NCBI GenBank assembly: GCA_020848835.1
Contig: JADLHJ010000049.1
Span: 32,752-96,751 of the forward strand
Direction of reading: 5' to 3'
Length of the DNA stretch: 64,000 nucleotides
Origin: Candidatus Hydrogenedentota bacterium
Lineage (GTDB): Bacteria; Hydrogenedentota; Hydrogenedentia; Hydrogenedentales; SLHB01
The number at the start of each line of letters is the position of its first letter. Position 1 is the stretch's first letter. Of this stretch, positions 51,446-61,291 are shown piece after piece. The notes below the pieces were generated by a model. It had not been told where the DNA came from. It saw only the letters and a list, made by a program, of their open reading frames with translations, and searched no databases. The translations under genes were made by a program, and so were the position numbers.

Positions 51446-52281
51446 TGGAATCGGAGTTGGGGGCGGCGGCCGCTGCGCCAAGCAAGCGGGCGCGATCGAG
51501 TGCGTTGCGCGCAGCTTGGCGGGTTAGTCTCGTATTTCTTGGTAGCTGCACTTTTTTGCTGGTTTGGATCGTGGTCAAGAGTACCGCGCGATCCAAAGAG
51601 CATCTCTATGAACTCGCTGCACGATGGACGGGGCATTGGGCACGATATTGCTGCTGGGCGGCGGGATTTCGCGTGAGTGTGGTAGGAACACCTCCGCCGA
51701 ATGGTGTGCTGATCGCGCCGAACCATCTGAGCTACGCGGATGTACTCGCGATGGGCTCGCTTCTCCCCTGCTTCTTCGTTGCGAAACTTGACGTGGAATC
51801 GTGGCCGTTTATTGGCACCCTCTTCACTATTTCACACAATATCGGCGTCCCGCGTACACGTGTGAAAGCGTTAGTGGAAGCGACTACGCAAATTGCCGAT
51901 CGCCTTCGCGCTAAGCAATCCGTGTGCGTGTTTCTGGAAGGCACCTCCAGCGGCGGCAATCGTTTGCTTCCGTTCTACCCGCCGCTGGTGCAACCGGCAA
52001 TCGACGTAGGCGCGCAGGTCTGCCCCGTCGCAATCCGATGGACGCCTGGCGATCCTGCGATCGACATCGTTGAAGACATCGCATACTGGCGCGAGGAACA
52101 CACTTTCGGCCCGCACGCGTGGCGTCTGCTCGGCTTCAGCGGCATCCGGGCGGACATTCAATTTGGCGAACCAATCACCAGCGAAGGCCACACGCGCAAG
52201 ACACTCGCCGCCGCAACGCAAGATGCCGTATCCAACATGCTCGGCCTGCCAATTGCGCACACCGCCAGCGACCAGCGATAA
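51445..52281 (+). CDS. OlsA-like 1-acyl-sn-glycerol-3-phosphate acyltransferase (PlsC family)
   Basis: 278 residues. The catalytic NHX4D motif is NHLSYAD (His94, Asp99), followed by the acceptor-binding FLEGTSSGG (EGTS) and a membrane helix at ~27-45. This is the PlsC/LPLAT family. Directly after an OlsB-like gene (overlap at 51443-51445) it should O-acylate lyso-ornithine lipid, though acylation of lysophosphatidic acid is possible. tRNA-Arg follows. Confidence 0.85.
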   Translation: MESELGAAAAAPSKRARSSALRAAWRVSLVFLGSCTFLLVWIVVKSTARSKEHLYELAARWTGHWARYCCWAAGFRVSVVGTPPPNGVLIAPNHLSYADVLAMGSLLPCFFVAKLDVESWPFIGTLFTISHNIGVPRTRVKALVEATTQIADRLRAKQSVCVFLEGTSSGGNRLLPFYPPLVQPAIDVGAQVCPVAIRWTPGDPAIDIVEDIAYWREEHTFGPHAWRLLGFSGIRADIQFGEPITSEGHTRKTLAAATQDAVSNMLGLPIAHTASDQR

Positions 52282-52297
52282 TAAGCAATCTCTCCAA

Positions 52298-52369
52298 GCC
52301 CTGATAGTTCAGTGGATAGAACAAGTCCCTCCTAAGGATTAGACGTGGGTTCGATTCCCGCTCGGGGCG
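52298..52369 (+). tRNA. tRNA-Arg (anticodon CCT)
   Basis: 72 nt, CCA not encoded. Acceptor GCCCTGA / TCGGGGC (one G·U), D arm GTTC…GAAC, anticodon loop CTCCTAA between AGTCC and GGATT, T loop TTCGATT between GTGGG and CCCGC. All arms pair. Confidence 0.95.
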
Positions 52370-52441
52370 CTTTTTCCTAACTAAAATCTTCGCGAGTCGG
52401 ATATTCTGTTTCCCGAGGTAAGGGATAAACGGGTTTCCTCT

Positions 52442-52822
52442 ATGGCGACGTCGGCCGCGATCGTATTTGCTTTGTTGACGGGCTTTGTTACGGCGTTTCA
52501 AGTTGCGCTGCTTTTCGGCGCGCCCTGGGGCGAGCTTACGCTTGGTGGTAAATATTCTGGTGCGTTACCGGGGCGCGCGCGGCTGATTCCGTTGGTCTCT
52601 GCATTGCTATTGGTTGGATTTGGGGCGATTGTAGTTTCACGGGCTGGGCTAGCGATTCCGGGACTTCGTGGTGTCTCAACTTTTTTGGTATGGGTGGTTG
52701 TAGCGTATTGCGCGCTGGGGTGCGTCGCCAATGCGATCACGCCGAGCCGCCGCGAACGCAGGTTGTGGCTGCCTGTGGTCTTTATGTTGCTTGTTGCGAG
52801 TGTGATCGTGGCGTTGTCGTAA
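52442..52822 (+). CDS. Small four-helix membrane protein, function unknown
   Basis: 126 residues, nearly all hydrophobic in four segments: ~3-25, ~45-68, ~78-98 and ~106-124. The conserved-looking loop GAPWGELTLGGKYSGALPGR after helix 1 and SRRERRLW before the last helix suggest a small family of integral membrane proteins of ~130 residues. I know no assigned function. It stands alone after the tRNA. Confidence 0.7.
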   Translation: MATSAAIVFALLTGFVTAFQVALLFGAPWGELTLGGKYSGALPGRARLIPLVSALLLVGFGAIVVSRAGLAIPGLRGVSTFLVWVVVAYCALGCVANAITPSRRERRLWLPVVFMLLVASVIVALS

Positions 52823-52838
52823 CGGAACCAACTATGCG

Positions 52839-52894
52839 ATGCGCGTTCAGCGCGCATTGAGGTGCCATGCTTTTCCCAAGGGCATCGCCCCTGG
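52839..52894. repeat. Two adjacent hairpins, possible dispersed repeat
   Basis: ATGCGCG-TTCAG-CGCGCAT (52839-52857, perfect 7-bp stem) and CCAAGGGC-ATC-GCCCCTGG (52876-52894, 8-bp stem, one G·U) lie between convergent genes. There is no U tract, so repeat origin is likelier than a terminator. Confidence 0.45.
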
Positions 52895-52985
52895 CTAGGG
52901 TTGCGCGTCACCTTCGGCGCGAAATCGACCATGGGTCAGTTGAACATACCAGCGCGACGCCGTGAGGAGACGCACGATACGCTTT

Positions 52986-53828
52986 CTACTCGGGCTTCGT
53001 TGCTGTAAATAGTCCATAGCGCAGGCTGCCGGTATTGTAGGCGATGGCCATGCGGAGTACGGTGAGGCCGAAGACGGTGTTGGGGCCGGTGAAGAGAAAG
53101 CGCCAAGCTTCTTTGTCCCAGAGCATGCGCTTGGCCATCCGGCCGATAATGCGCGGCCAGGTGTGTTTTACGTTTCGGGTAAAATCCTGAAAGCGAATGT
53201 CAGTGAAGCCGGCGCCTTCGAACCAGCGCATGTAATCGCGTTCGTCCCCCATGCTGGGGAGACGGCCTTCGCGACAGATGGGTTCGAGCAGATAATCGAC
53301 TTCCCACGATTTCGGCGCGTCGCGCGCAATCCACGCGCAGATGGCGAAACGTCCGCCGGGTTTCAATACGCGCTGCACTTCGGAGAAGAAGCGCGGCTTG
53401 TCTTCCATGTGTTCAGAACTTTCGATCGAAATCGCGACATCGACGGAAGCGTCCGGCAGATCGTTTTCAAACCAGTCCTGGCAACGGATGTCTGGGTTTG
53501 CGGGGTCTTCGCCGCGCGTGATGGCGTATTCGTATTGCGCTTTGGATAACGTGAATCCGGTGACGCGCGCACCGTATCCCTTTGCCAACAATCGCGACGT
53601 CGCGCCGTAGCCGCAGCCAATATCGACGACTGTTGTGCCGGCGCGAATGTTTGTTTCTTGTGCGACGCGTTGCGTGAGTTGCACAACTGCTAGATCGACA
53701 CTTTCCGAGCCGGTCTCCCAAAATCCGTGGTGAACGTGTTCGCCCCAGATTTGGAGATACCAATGACTGAGATCGTCGTAGTGGTCCGCGACATCGCGGT
53801 GCTTTTGGTCGGTGCGGGGAAGTATCAT
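52986..53828 (-). CDS. SAM-dependent methyltransferase (tocopherol/sarcosine-type class I)
   Basis: 280 residues from the ATG at 53828. HYDDLSHWYLQIWGEHVHHGFW is split by family convention into the substrate lid seen in tocopherol and cyclopropane-type methyltransferases. Motif I is VVDIGCGYGATSRLLA, then RCQDWFENDLPDASVDVAIS and SIESSEHMEDKP (motif II/III). The C-terminal ~90 residues are rich in aromatic residues and may contact a lipid-like substrate. It is the last gene of the operon with glycerol-1-phosphate dehydrogenase (10 bp gap), so a lipid or quinone substrate is a reasonable guess. Confidence 0.8.
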   Translation of the reverse strand: MILPRTDQKHRDVADHYDDLSHWYLQIWGEHVHHGFWETGSESVDLAVVQLTQRVAQETNIRAGTTVVDIGCGYGATSRLLAKGYGARVTGFTLSKAQYEYAITRGEDPANPDIRCQDWFENDLPDASVDVAISIESSEHMEDKPRFFSEVQRVLKPGGRFAICAWIARDAPKSWEVDYLLEPICREGRLPSMGDERDYMRWFEGAGFTDIRFQDFTRNVKHTWPRIIGRMAKRMLWDKEAWRFLFTGPNTVFGLTVLRMAIAYNTGSLRYGLFTATKPE

Positions 53829-53838
53829 TACGCAGTAC

Positions 53839-55137
53839 TCATTGCACGCCGAGTTCTGCTGCGAGATCCAGCACTGTGAAACGATTGCGAATGTACCGCG
53901 CACGGGTGAGTGCATTGCGGTATTCTTCGATTGGCGCGTTCATTCCTTCGGGCGCGGTGGGGCCACCGCTTTCGCGAATGGCGTTCGCGACTGTTGTAGA
54001 TGGCAGGAGGTCTTTGCTCACTGCTTCGCGTATTTGTGGTAATTGATCGCGGAATGCAGCAATCTCTGCACGTAGCACGTCGCGCGGGCGCGCCTTTTGT
54101 TTCCACTGCGTGATGACTTCCGCGGCAACATCGGCTCCCCAATCTTCGATAGCCCACTGTTCGATCTGTTCGTTCGTGGGTTGTGCGTCTGCCAGCAAAT
54201 CTGGATGAATTGAATCAGGACTGAGCGCGAGAACCTTTTCCCACAATTGGAGACAATGCACAGTGGCCACGCCGACCTGCACGCCGTGAAGATCGTTCGG
54301 CGTGCCGTAGAGCGCTTGCTTCATGTCGATGTAGTGCGAGATGAGATGTTCGCCGCCGGATGCGGGCGCGGAGGAACCGGCGACGAGCATCGACAGGCCG
54401 GAGAGCAGCAATGCCTCCAGCGCGATCGCGACGGCCTCGGGATCGCCCGTACCCACACGCGAAGTTGTTTCAAGTACACGATCCAGTGCGCCTTCGTAAA
54501 AGCGCAGGGCGTTCTCATCGTAGTATTCACCGCGAAGAATATTGGCGACGCGCCAGTCTGCGCCCGCAGAACACTTCGATAGATAGTCGGCTACGCCCGC
54601 TGCGGCCATGCGCGGCGGCGCGGCTGCAACGATTTCGGGATCGGCAAATACTGCAAGCGTAGGCGTACAGGGGACGGTGCGTTTTAGTCCGCGCAACTTT
54701 ACTGCGGTGATTCCCGAGGTGTATCCGTTCATCGACGCGGCTGTAGCGAATGATAGCGCTGGACGTTTCAGTTTTGTGCCGGCGTGCTTGGCGAGGTCGC
54801 ACAGCGTGCCGGAACCAATTGCCACAAAGAAATCCGCGTTGATGCCGATCTCAGCAACCCGATCGCCGAGTTCTGCAGTGGCATCGAGATGTGATTCGTC
54901 GAAGATATGTTCGCTAATCTCTTTTCCATTGGCGCGCAATGCGTCCAGCGCAGACTTCCCCACGGCGTGTGTGTGGGCATCGGAAATGACGAGGCATGAA
55001 TTACCGCAGCGCTTGGCCGAAAACCCGCCGAGTTGCGCGGCAGCGTCTCGTCCGATGTAACAGCGTTCGATAGGCAGATTTGGGGTTTGTGCATATGCGC
55101 GTTCGAGCAGCGCACCCACTGGCAATGTATTACTCAA
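53839..55137 (-). CDS. Glycerol-1-phosphate dehydrogenase-type enzyme (AraM/EgsA family)
   Basis: About 432 residues. The NAD(P)-binding GSGTLCDLAKHA and ATAASMNGYTS, then KRTVPCTPTLAVFADPE, AGVADYLSK and the metal-binding ASGGEHLISHYIDM…LHG, follow the order of sn-glycerol-1-phosphate dehydrogenases rather than ordinary iron alcohol dehydrogenases. The enzyme reduces dihydroxyacetone phosphate to glycerol-1-phosphate, the archaeal lipid backbone enantiomer; bacterial AraM proteins do the same. The start is uncertain: TTG at 55137 has AGGAG 8 bases upstream and overlaps the ABC stop, while an in-frame ATG at 55173 lacks one. No GGGP synthase is in the window. Confidence 0.85.
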   Translation of the reverse strand: MSNTLPVGALLERAYAQTPNLPIERCYIGRDAAAQLGGFSAKRCGNSCLVISDAHTHAVGKSALDALRANGKEISEHIFDESHLDATAELGDRVAEIGINADFFVAIGSGTLCDLAKHAGTKLKRPALSFATAASMNGYTSGITAVKLRGLKRTVPCTPTLAVFADPEIVAAAPPRMAAAGVADYLSKCSAGADWRVANILRGEYYDENALRFYEGALDRVLETTSRVGTGDPEAVAIALEALLLSGLSMLVAGSSAPASGGEHLISHYIDMKQALYGTPNDLHGVQVGVATVHCLQLWEKVLALSPDSIHPDLLADAQPTNEQIEQWAIEDWGADVAAEVITQWKQKARPRDVLRAEIAAFRDQLPQIREAVSKDLLPSTTVANAIRESGGPTAPEGMNAPIEEYRNALTRARYIRNRFTVLDLAAELGVQ

Positions 55138-56077
55138 CCTGGGTCTCTCCTGCGACGGCTTCAAGGAACACATCTTCGAGGCGTTGCCTTACGGGGACTA
55201 CGTCGCGCACTTGAAATCCCCACTGGCGCGCACGCTGAAAGAAATGGGAAGGATTCTGGTGTTCGGCAATATGCACGATTACTTTACCGTCTTCTGCAAG
55301 CTCGGCAGCGCAACCTTCGCTGTTCATACGTTCTTGAAACGCCGCCGCGCCTTCTTTCACGCGCACGGCAAATCGTTGTACGTGAACCTGCGTGAATTCG
55401 GAGATCGCGCCTTGACGTACCACGCGGCCGTGATTCATCAGAATAACTTTGTCGCAGACATGCTCCACATCGGGCAATAGATGTGAAGACAAAATGACGG
55501 CAACGCCACGCTGGCGCGCGACATCTAAAATCAGATCGAGCATTGCGATGCGGCCAACCGGGTCGAGTCCGTTCGTGGGTTCATCGAGAAACAGGACGCG
55601 CGGATCGTGTACGAGGGCCTGTGCAAGTTTGGCGCGTTGGCGCATGCCGGTTGAGTAAGTCTCCATTGCGCGATAACGTTCTTCCCCAAAGCCGGCGTAG
55701 TTGAGCACTTCGTGCGTGCGTTGGAGTGCGTCGCGATAGGGCATGCCCGCAAGCGTGCCGCAGTAGGAGACAAAAGAGACTGCACTGAGCTTTGGTGAGG
55801 TCACGTCGCGTTCGGGCATGTAGCCGACGCGCCGGCGCACTTCGCGACCACCGCGGCCCGCTTGCATACCGAACAGTTGTGCTTTGCCTGCACTTGGTTT
55901 GCAGAAGCCGAGCAGCGTCTTGAGCATCGTGCTTTTGCCTGCGCCGTTCGGGCCGAGCAGGCCGACGATGCCTTCGCCGATTTGTAGCGTCACATCGTCG
56001 AGCGCGACGCGTTTTCCGTAGCGCACGGTGACGTGATCGAGCAGAACCATCGGCGTTGCGGCGCCCGTCAAGGTCAC
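55130..56077 (-). CDS. ABC transporter ATP-binding protein
   Basis: 315 residues. Walker A GLLGPNGAGKST, signature TGMRQRAKLAQAL (a variant of LSGGQ, usual in ABC-2-type exporters), Walker B VLFLDEPTNGLDP and the H loop ILSSHLLPDVEHV. The ~80 C-terminal residues are the extra domain of the CcmA/NatA-type ATPases. A matching ABC-2 permease is not adjacent, so it lies elsewhere. The GTG at 56077 has AGGGAG very close; TTG at 56071 would have better spacing. It is co-transcribed between the CDF and glycerol-1-phosphate dehydrogenase genes. Confidence 0.9.
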   Translation of the reverse strand: MTLTGAATPMVLLDHVTVRYGKRVALDDVTLQIGEGIVGLLGPNGAGKSTMLKTLLGFCKPSAGKAQLFGMQAGRGGREVRRRVGYMPERDVTSPKLSAVSFVSYCGTLAGMPYRDALQRTHEVLNYAGFGEERYRAMETYSTGMRQRAKLAQALVHDPRVLFLDEPTNGLDPVGRIAMLDLILDVARQRGVAVILSSHLLPDVEHVCDKVILMNHGRVVRQGAISEFTQVHVQRFAVRVKEGAAAFQERMNSEGCAAELAEDGKVIVHIAEHQNPSHFFQRARQWGFQVRDVVPVRQRLEDVFLEAVAGETQVE

Positions 56078-56089
56078 ATCTCCCTGAAT

Positions 56090-56105
56090 CCCCCTTCAAA
56101 GGGGG
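56090..56105. repeat. CCCCCTT-CA-AAGGGGG hairpin, common dispersed-type palindrome
   Basis: A perfect 7-bp palindrome in the 39-bp space between the ABC and CDF genes. It has no U tract. Because the genes look co-transcribed, it may shape mRNA stability or be a repeat copy. Confidence 0.5.
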
Positions 56106-56116
56106 ACAAAGCAGAT

Positions 56117-57022
56117 TTAATTTCCGTGCGTTGCGTCATGTGGCTCCACGTGTATCAATACGTCGCGGACGCGCGGGTTTGCGGCGCGCACAGCGTCTTT
56201 TACCCGGTGCGCCACGTCATGCCCGTCGCGCACTTTCATGTCGCCGTTTACTATCACGTGCAAATCCACGAAGTAGTCGAAACCCATCTTGCGCACGCTG
56301 CACACGTCAAGGCTCTCAACTCCGACGATGCCGAGCGCAATGTTTCGCACACCTTCCTCTATCGCCGGGTCCGGCGCAACGTCCATCACTTCGTTCAACG
56401 CGGGCCAAAGCAAGTGCAGGCCATTGTATCCGATGATTATGCAGGCAGCCAGCGCCGCCCAATCATCGGCTGATTCCCATCCTTTGCCGCCCAACAACGC
56501 TATGAGTATTCCGATAAACGCAGCAGCGGAAGTAAACGCGTCGCTGCGGTGGTGCCATGCATCCGCGCGAACCGCAGTGCTTTGCGTGGTGCGGTCAACG
56601 CGGCGCATCACGCGGAACATCGTCTCCTTGGTGATTACAACGATGATGAGTACTGCAAGGGTGTACGGTTCCGGCGCATGGTGCGGCAACATGATTTCAC
56701 GGACGCTTTGATATGCGATCACTATTGCGCCCGCGAGCAAACCGATAGACACGACGATGGCGGCAAGTGGCTCTGCTTTACCATGGCCGTAGGGGTGGTT
56801 ATGGTCCGGCGGAGTGGCGGCAATCACGAGACCACCCATGACGATGAGCGACTGAAAGACATCGAGACTGGACTCGATCGCGTCGGCGACAAGTGCGTAT
56901 GAATTGCCGAGAATACCGGCAATGCCTTTGGTGGCCGCAAGCGCGGCGTTTACAATCACTCCGAGAAAGACGAAGCGGACACCGCGCAGAGCAGGGTGTT
57001 GCGGCGTATTTGGCGGCGTCAT
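56117..57022 (-). CDS. Cation diffusion facilitator (CDF) family transporter
   Basis: 301 residues from the ATG at 57022, which overlaps the PrsW stop by 4 bp (ATGA). The longer open frame upstream lies inside prsW and is rejected. Six helices are followed by a cytoplasmic domain. DAIESSLD (47-54) in TM2 and DAWHHRSD in TM5 are the metal-site motifs, and NHPYGHGKAEPLA is the family's TM2-TM3 loop. It exports Zn2+, Fe2+ or Mn2+ by proton antiport. Glu replaces the usual residue before the second TM2 Asp, so the metal cannot be called. Confidence 0.9.
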   Translation of the reverse strand: MTPPNTPQHPALRGVRFVFLGVIVNAALAATKGIAGILGNSYALVADAIESSLDVFQSLIVMGGLVIAATPPDHNHPYGHGKAEPLAAIVVSIGLLAGAIVIAYQSVREIMLPHHAPEPYTLAVLIIVVITKETMFRVMRRVDRTTQSTAVRADAWHHRSDAFTSAAAFIGILIALLGGKGWESADDWAALAACIIIGYNGLHLLWPALNEVMDVAPDPAIEEGVRNIALGIVGVESLDVCSVRKMGFDYFVDLHVIVNGDMKVRDGHDVAHRVKDAVRAANPRVRDVLIHVEPHDATHGN

Positions 57023-58086
57023 GCTGGAGGCCCGTTGGGGAGATGTGGCACGTTCAGCCCGCGCACGCCGGAACGGAAAAGCCGCAGGCCAATCAAAAGT
57101 GGTGTCCAGCCAAGAATGACCAGCATGAACCCAAGATTCACGTAGAGCCGCTTGTCCGTATCGGGGTCGATGAACGCGTGGATGCACGCAAACATTATTG
57201 CGCCGCCAGCGATGGAGAAGACGACGCCGAGGAATACCCTTAGAACTGACGCCGGTGTAGATAGTACCGGGCGCGAGGCAAGCGTGACGTTGCGAAGGAC
57301 TGGCGGAGAGGCAATGGAAGCGGGGTGGACAACTGTAACTGCTTCCGGCAGCGCAGGTGGCACGGGATGGTGGAGCTGTTCGTGTTTCGCTTTTTTCCAC
57401 AACGCGCGCGCGAATGCTACGGAGATGATCAACACTATCAGTGCAAGTATCGTGCAAGTCCCGGTAAATGTTTCGTACTCTGGCGGCACTCCGCCGAAAC
57501 GCGTGGTAACTGCATTAACTGTCAATAGCGGCGCGTCATAGAGACCATGTATAAGCATGGCAAGTATGTAACCTTGAAAAATGAGGGCACCGCGGCGCTC
57601 GGGTTCGAATCGTGCTCGGCCCACGTAATACCCCATGATGATACCCATGCATGCGTGCGCCGGAACGGCAGTAAAGCCGCGCACGATGGTCATTGCCGGG
57701 CCGACGGCAAACGAATACAGCGCGTTCTCCAGCGCTGCGAAGCCCTGCGCGGCCACCGCGCCATACACGAGGCCATCCATCGGCTCATCGAATTCGCGGC
57801 GGCGCAAGCTATACCCGAGCAGCACCATGAGTTTGAAGAACTCTTCGGGAATGGCCGCGTATAGAAATGCGAACTGAAATCCTGTACCGACAACGCTCTC
57901 GGGCTGGGGCAAGAGTTGCATCATCGGAAGCGCGACAATGACAACTGGAATCGTGGTCAATGCGCCTAGGGCGAAAGTGCCCCAGATAACGCCCGCCGGT
58001 TCCGGATAAAGATCGCGCTCATGGAAATAGCGCACCAGCAGCCAAGACGGAACGATCGCAAGGGCCAGCGCTATTGCGTAATCCAT
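57019..58086 (-). CDS. PrsW-family intramembrane metalloprotease
   Basis: 355 residues. The membrane active-site motifs are intact: AAIPEEFFK (Glu81-Glu82), FDEPMDGLVYGAVAAQGFA and ALEN, HACMGIIMGYY, and HGLYDAPLL. PrsW was defined as the site-1 protease of an anti-sigma factor in Bacillus. The last ~110 residues add a Pro-rich loop and two more helices beyond the usual core. It is probably co-transcribed with transketolase (26 bp) and the CDF gene (4-bp overlap). No sigma/anti-sigma pair is present in the window. Confidence 0.9.
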   Translation of the reverse strand: MDYAIALALAIVPSWLLVRYFHERDLYPEPAGVIWGTFALGALTTIPVVIVALPMMQLLPQPESVVGTGFQFAFLYAAIPEEFFKLMVLLGYSLRRREFDEPMDGLVYGAVAAQGFAALENALYSFAVGPAMTIVRGFTAVPAHACMGIIMGYYVGRARFEPERRGALIFQGYILAMLIHGLYDAPLLTVNAVTTRFGGVPPEYETFTGTCTILALIVLIISVAFARALWKKAKHEQLHHPVPPALPEAVTVVHPASIASPPVLRNVTLASRPVLSTPASVLRVFLGVVFSIAGGAIMFACIHAFIDPDTDKRLYVNLGFMLVILGWTPLLIGLRLFRSGVRGLNVPHLPNGPPA

Positions 58087-58112
58087 GCGTGTATCCCGCC
58101 CGTGGCTATAGG

Positions 58113-60011
<1,899 letters not shown>

Positions 60012-60127
60012 GGTCAGATCCCCTTCCGTAAGCATCGGTCAGATTCGTTGCACCCGGGATTCTGCAATCCCGAACGAGAGCCGAAAGCATAGCATTCAGC
60101 GGGTGACCGGCGCTATTTTGCTCAACC

Positions 60128-61051
60128 TTAAGGCCAGATTGGCGCTTTTTGTGCCTCAACCTTTCGCTCGATGTCGTCCTTCAGCACAGTCAGGAAGTCG
60201 AGGCCGGTATCCTTTTCGATTTTGTCTACGGTTACCTGAAATTTTGCATGGTCGTATGGCTTCCTCTTGCGCAGTACGGATTTGGAATTTGTGTTTGGAT
60301 ACTCGAAAGCTAGTACTTCGGGCAAACCTGAAGTTGCGGATTGTCGCACGACGATCTTGAAGCAATAATCGGGGACGGCGACTTTCAGTTCGTTCTTGTC
60401 GCCGATCCATTTCGTCGGCGTGTTTCGTGTTGCAAACACCGGGCCGCAGATTACCCATACGCGCCCGTAGCGGTCTGCCCATTCTGCGGTCTTATTCTCC
60501 AGGTCGAGCCAGATTCCCTTGTTTAACAAATCGGCTTGCGGCACGGCGTTAAGCAGGGAATGCGTATTGTAATCTGCGTCTTTTCCGAGTCGCGAGGCGA
60601 TTTCCTTCATGCACATGTGACCGCGATTCCAGGTTGTCGCGTCACCCCTATAAGATTCGTCACGGGGAGCGATATCCTGCGCAAACAACGCTTCGTCAGT
60701 GAACCAAGATGGACGGGTGGAATGCGGGGGCTTGCCCTTGGATTTTTTTATTTCGTAACCAACCCAATGTGGAATGCGCAAGTTATCGCGGACACGGTCG
60801 CCGTTATCGTCGTCATTGCCGTCGAAACTGACGGTGTAGGCGTTGAACTTTCGCACGATGTCCGGCTTCGACGTTTGCCACTTGTCATGGTCATAGGCTG
60901 GGTCCAGTACGATAGGCTTCGGCCCCGCGAATGCGGAGACCGCAACCAGAATTAGCCCCAGCAAATGCGCCAGACGCGCGTCGCGCCGGATCGACGCGTT
61001 TTGTACTGCAGCACAAGTGACGCACTGGAACCGCATTTGGATGCGTGGCAT
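60128..61051 (-). CDS. DNA/RNA non-specific endonuclease (NUC1/Serratia nuclease family)
   Basis: 307 residues. The beta-beta-alpha-metal motif WNRGHMCMK carries the general-base His; the family form is DRGH, here N-R-G-H. SLLNAVPQADLLNKGIWLDLE supplies the metal-binding Asn region, and VICGPVFATRN follows the fold. A hydrophobic stretch at ~27-42 (HLLGLILVAVSAFAG) is a signal peptide, so the enzyme is exported, perhaps for nutrient scavenging from nucleic acids. The 14-residue basic lead before it makes the exact start uncertain. It is 117 bp upstream of transketolase. Confidence 0.88.
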   Translation of the reverse strand: MPRIQMRFQCVTCAAVQNASIRRDARLAHLLGLILVAVSAFAGPKPIVLDPAYDHDKWQTSKPDIVRKFNAYTVSFDGNDDDNGDRVRDNLRIPHWVGYEIKKSKGKPPHSTRPSWFTDEALFAQDIAPRDESYRGDATTWNRGHMCMKEIASRLGKDADYNTHSLLNAVPQADLLNKGIWLDLENKTAEWADRYGRVWVICGPVFATRNTPTKWIGDKNELKVAVPDYCFKIVVRQSATSGLPEVLAFEYPNTNSKSVLRKRKPYDHAKFQVTVDKIEKDTGLDFLTVLKDDIERKVEAQKAPIWP

Positions 61052-61291
61052 TACTCCCCCCTCTGCCAGCTTGCCGTGGGGGTAGTTTCGGGTCGCAAGT
61101 ATGCGTCACTGTCTCTACTTATTAGTCCACGGCGTTGCACTATTGCTTGCTTGTCACGCGGAATGGTAGTTGGGAAACAAGGAGTCATCGCTTAACTGAA
61201 TATGAGTGCACAGATCTTTCCACGTGCGAAACGACCCCTGTTTAGCTGACGATTATTGATGATTCGAAGAATAAACTGAATTTTTTTCGAA

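Noticed and set aside
57023..57457. N-terminal extension of the CDF transporter to 57457
   Set aside because: The added 145 residues lie inside prsW, are rich in Arg/Ser/Cys and do not resemble protein. The ATGA overlap at 57019-57022 marks the real start.
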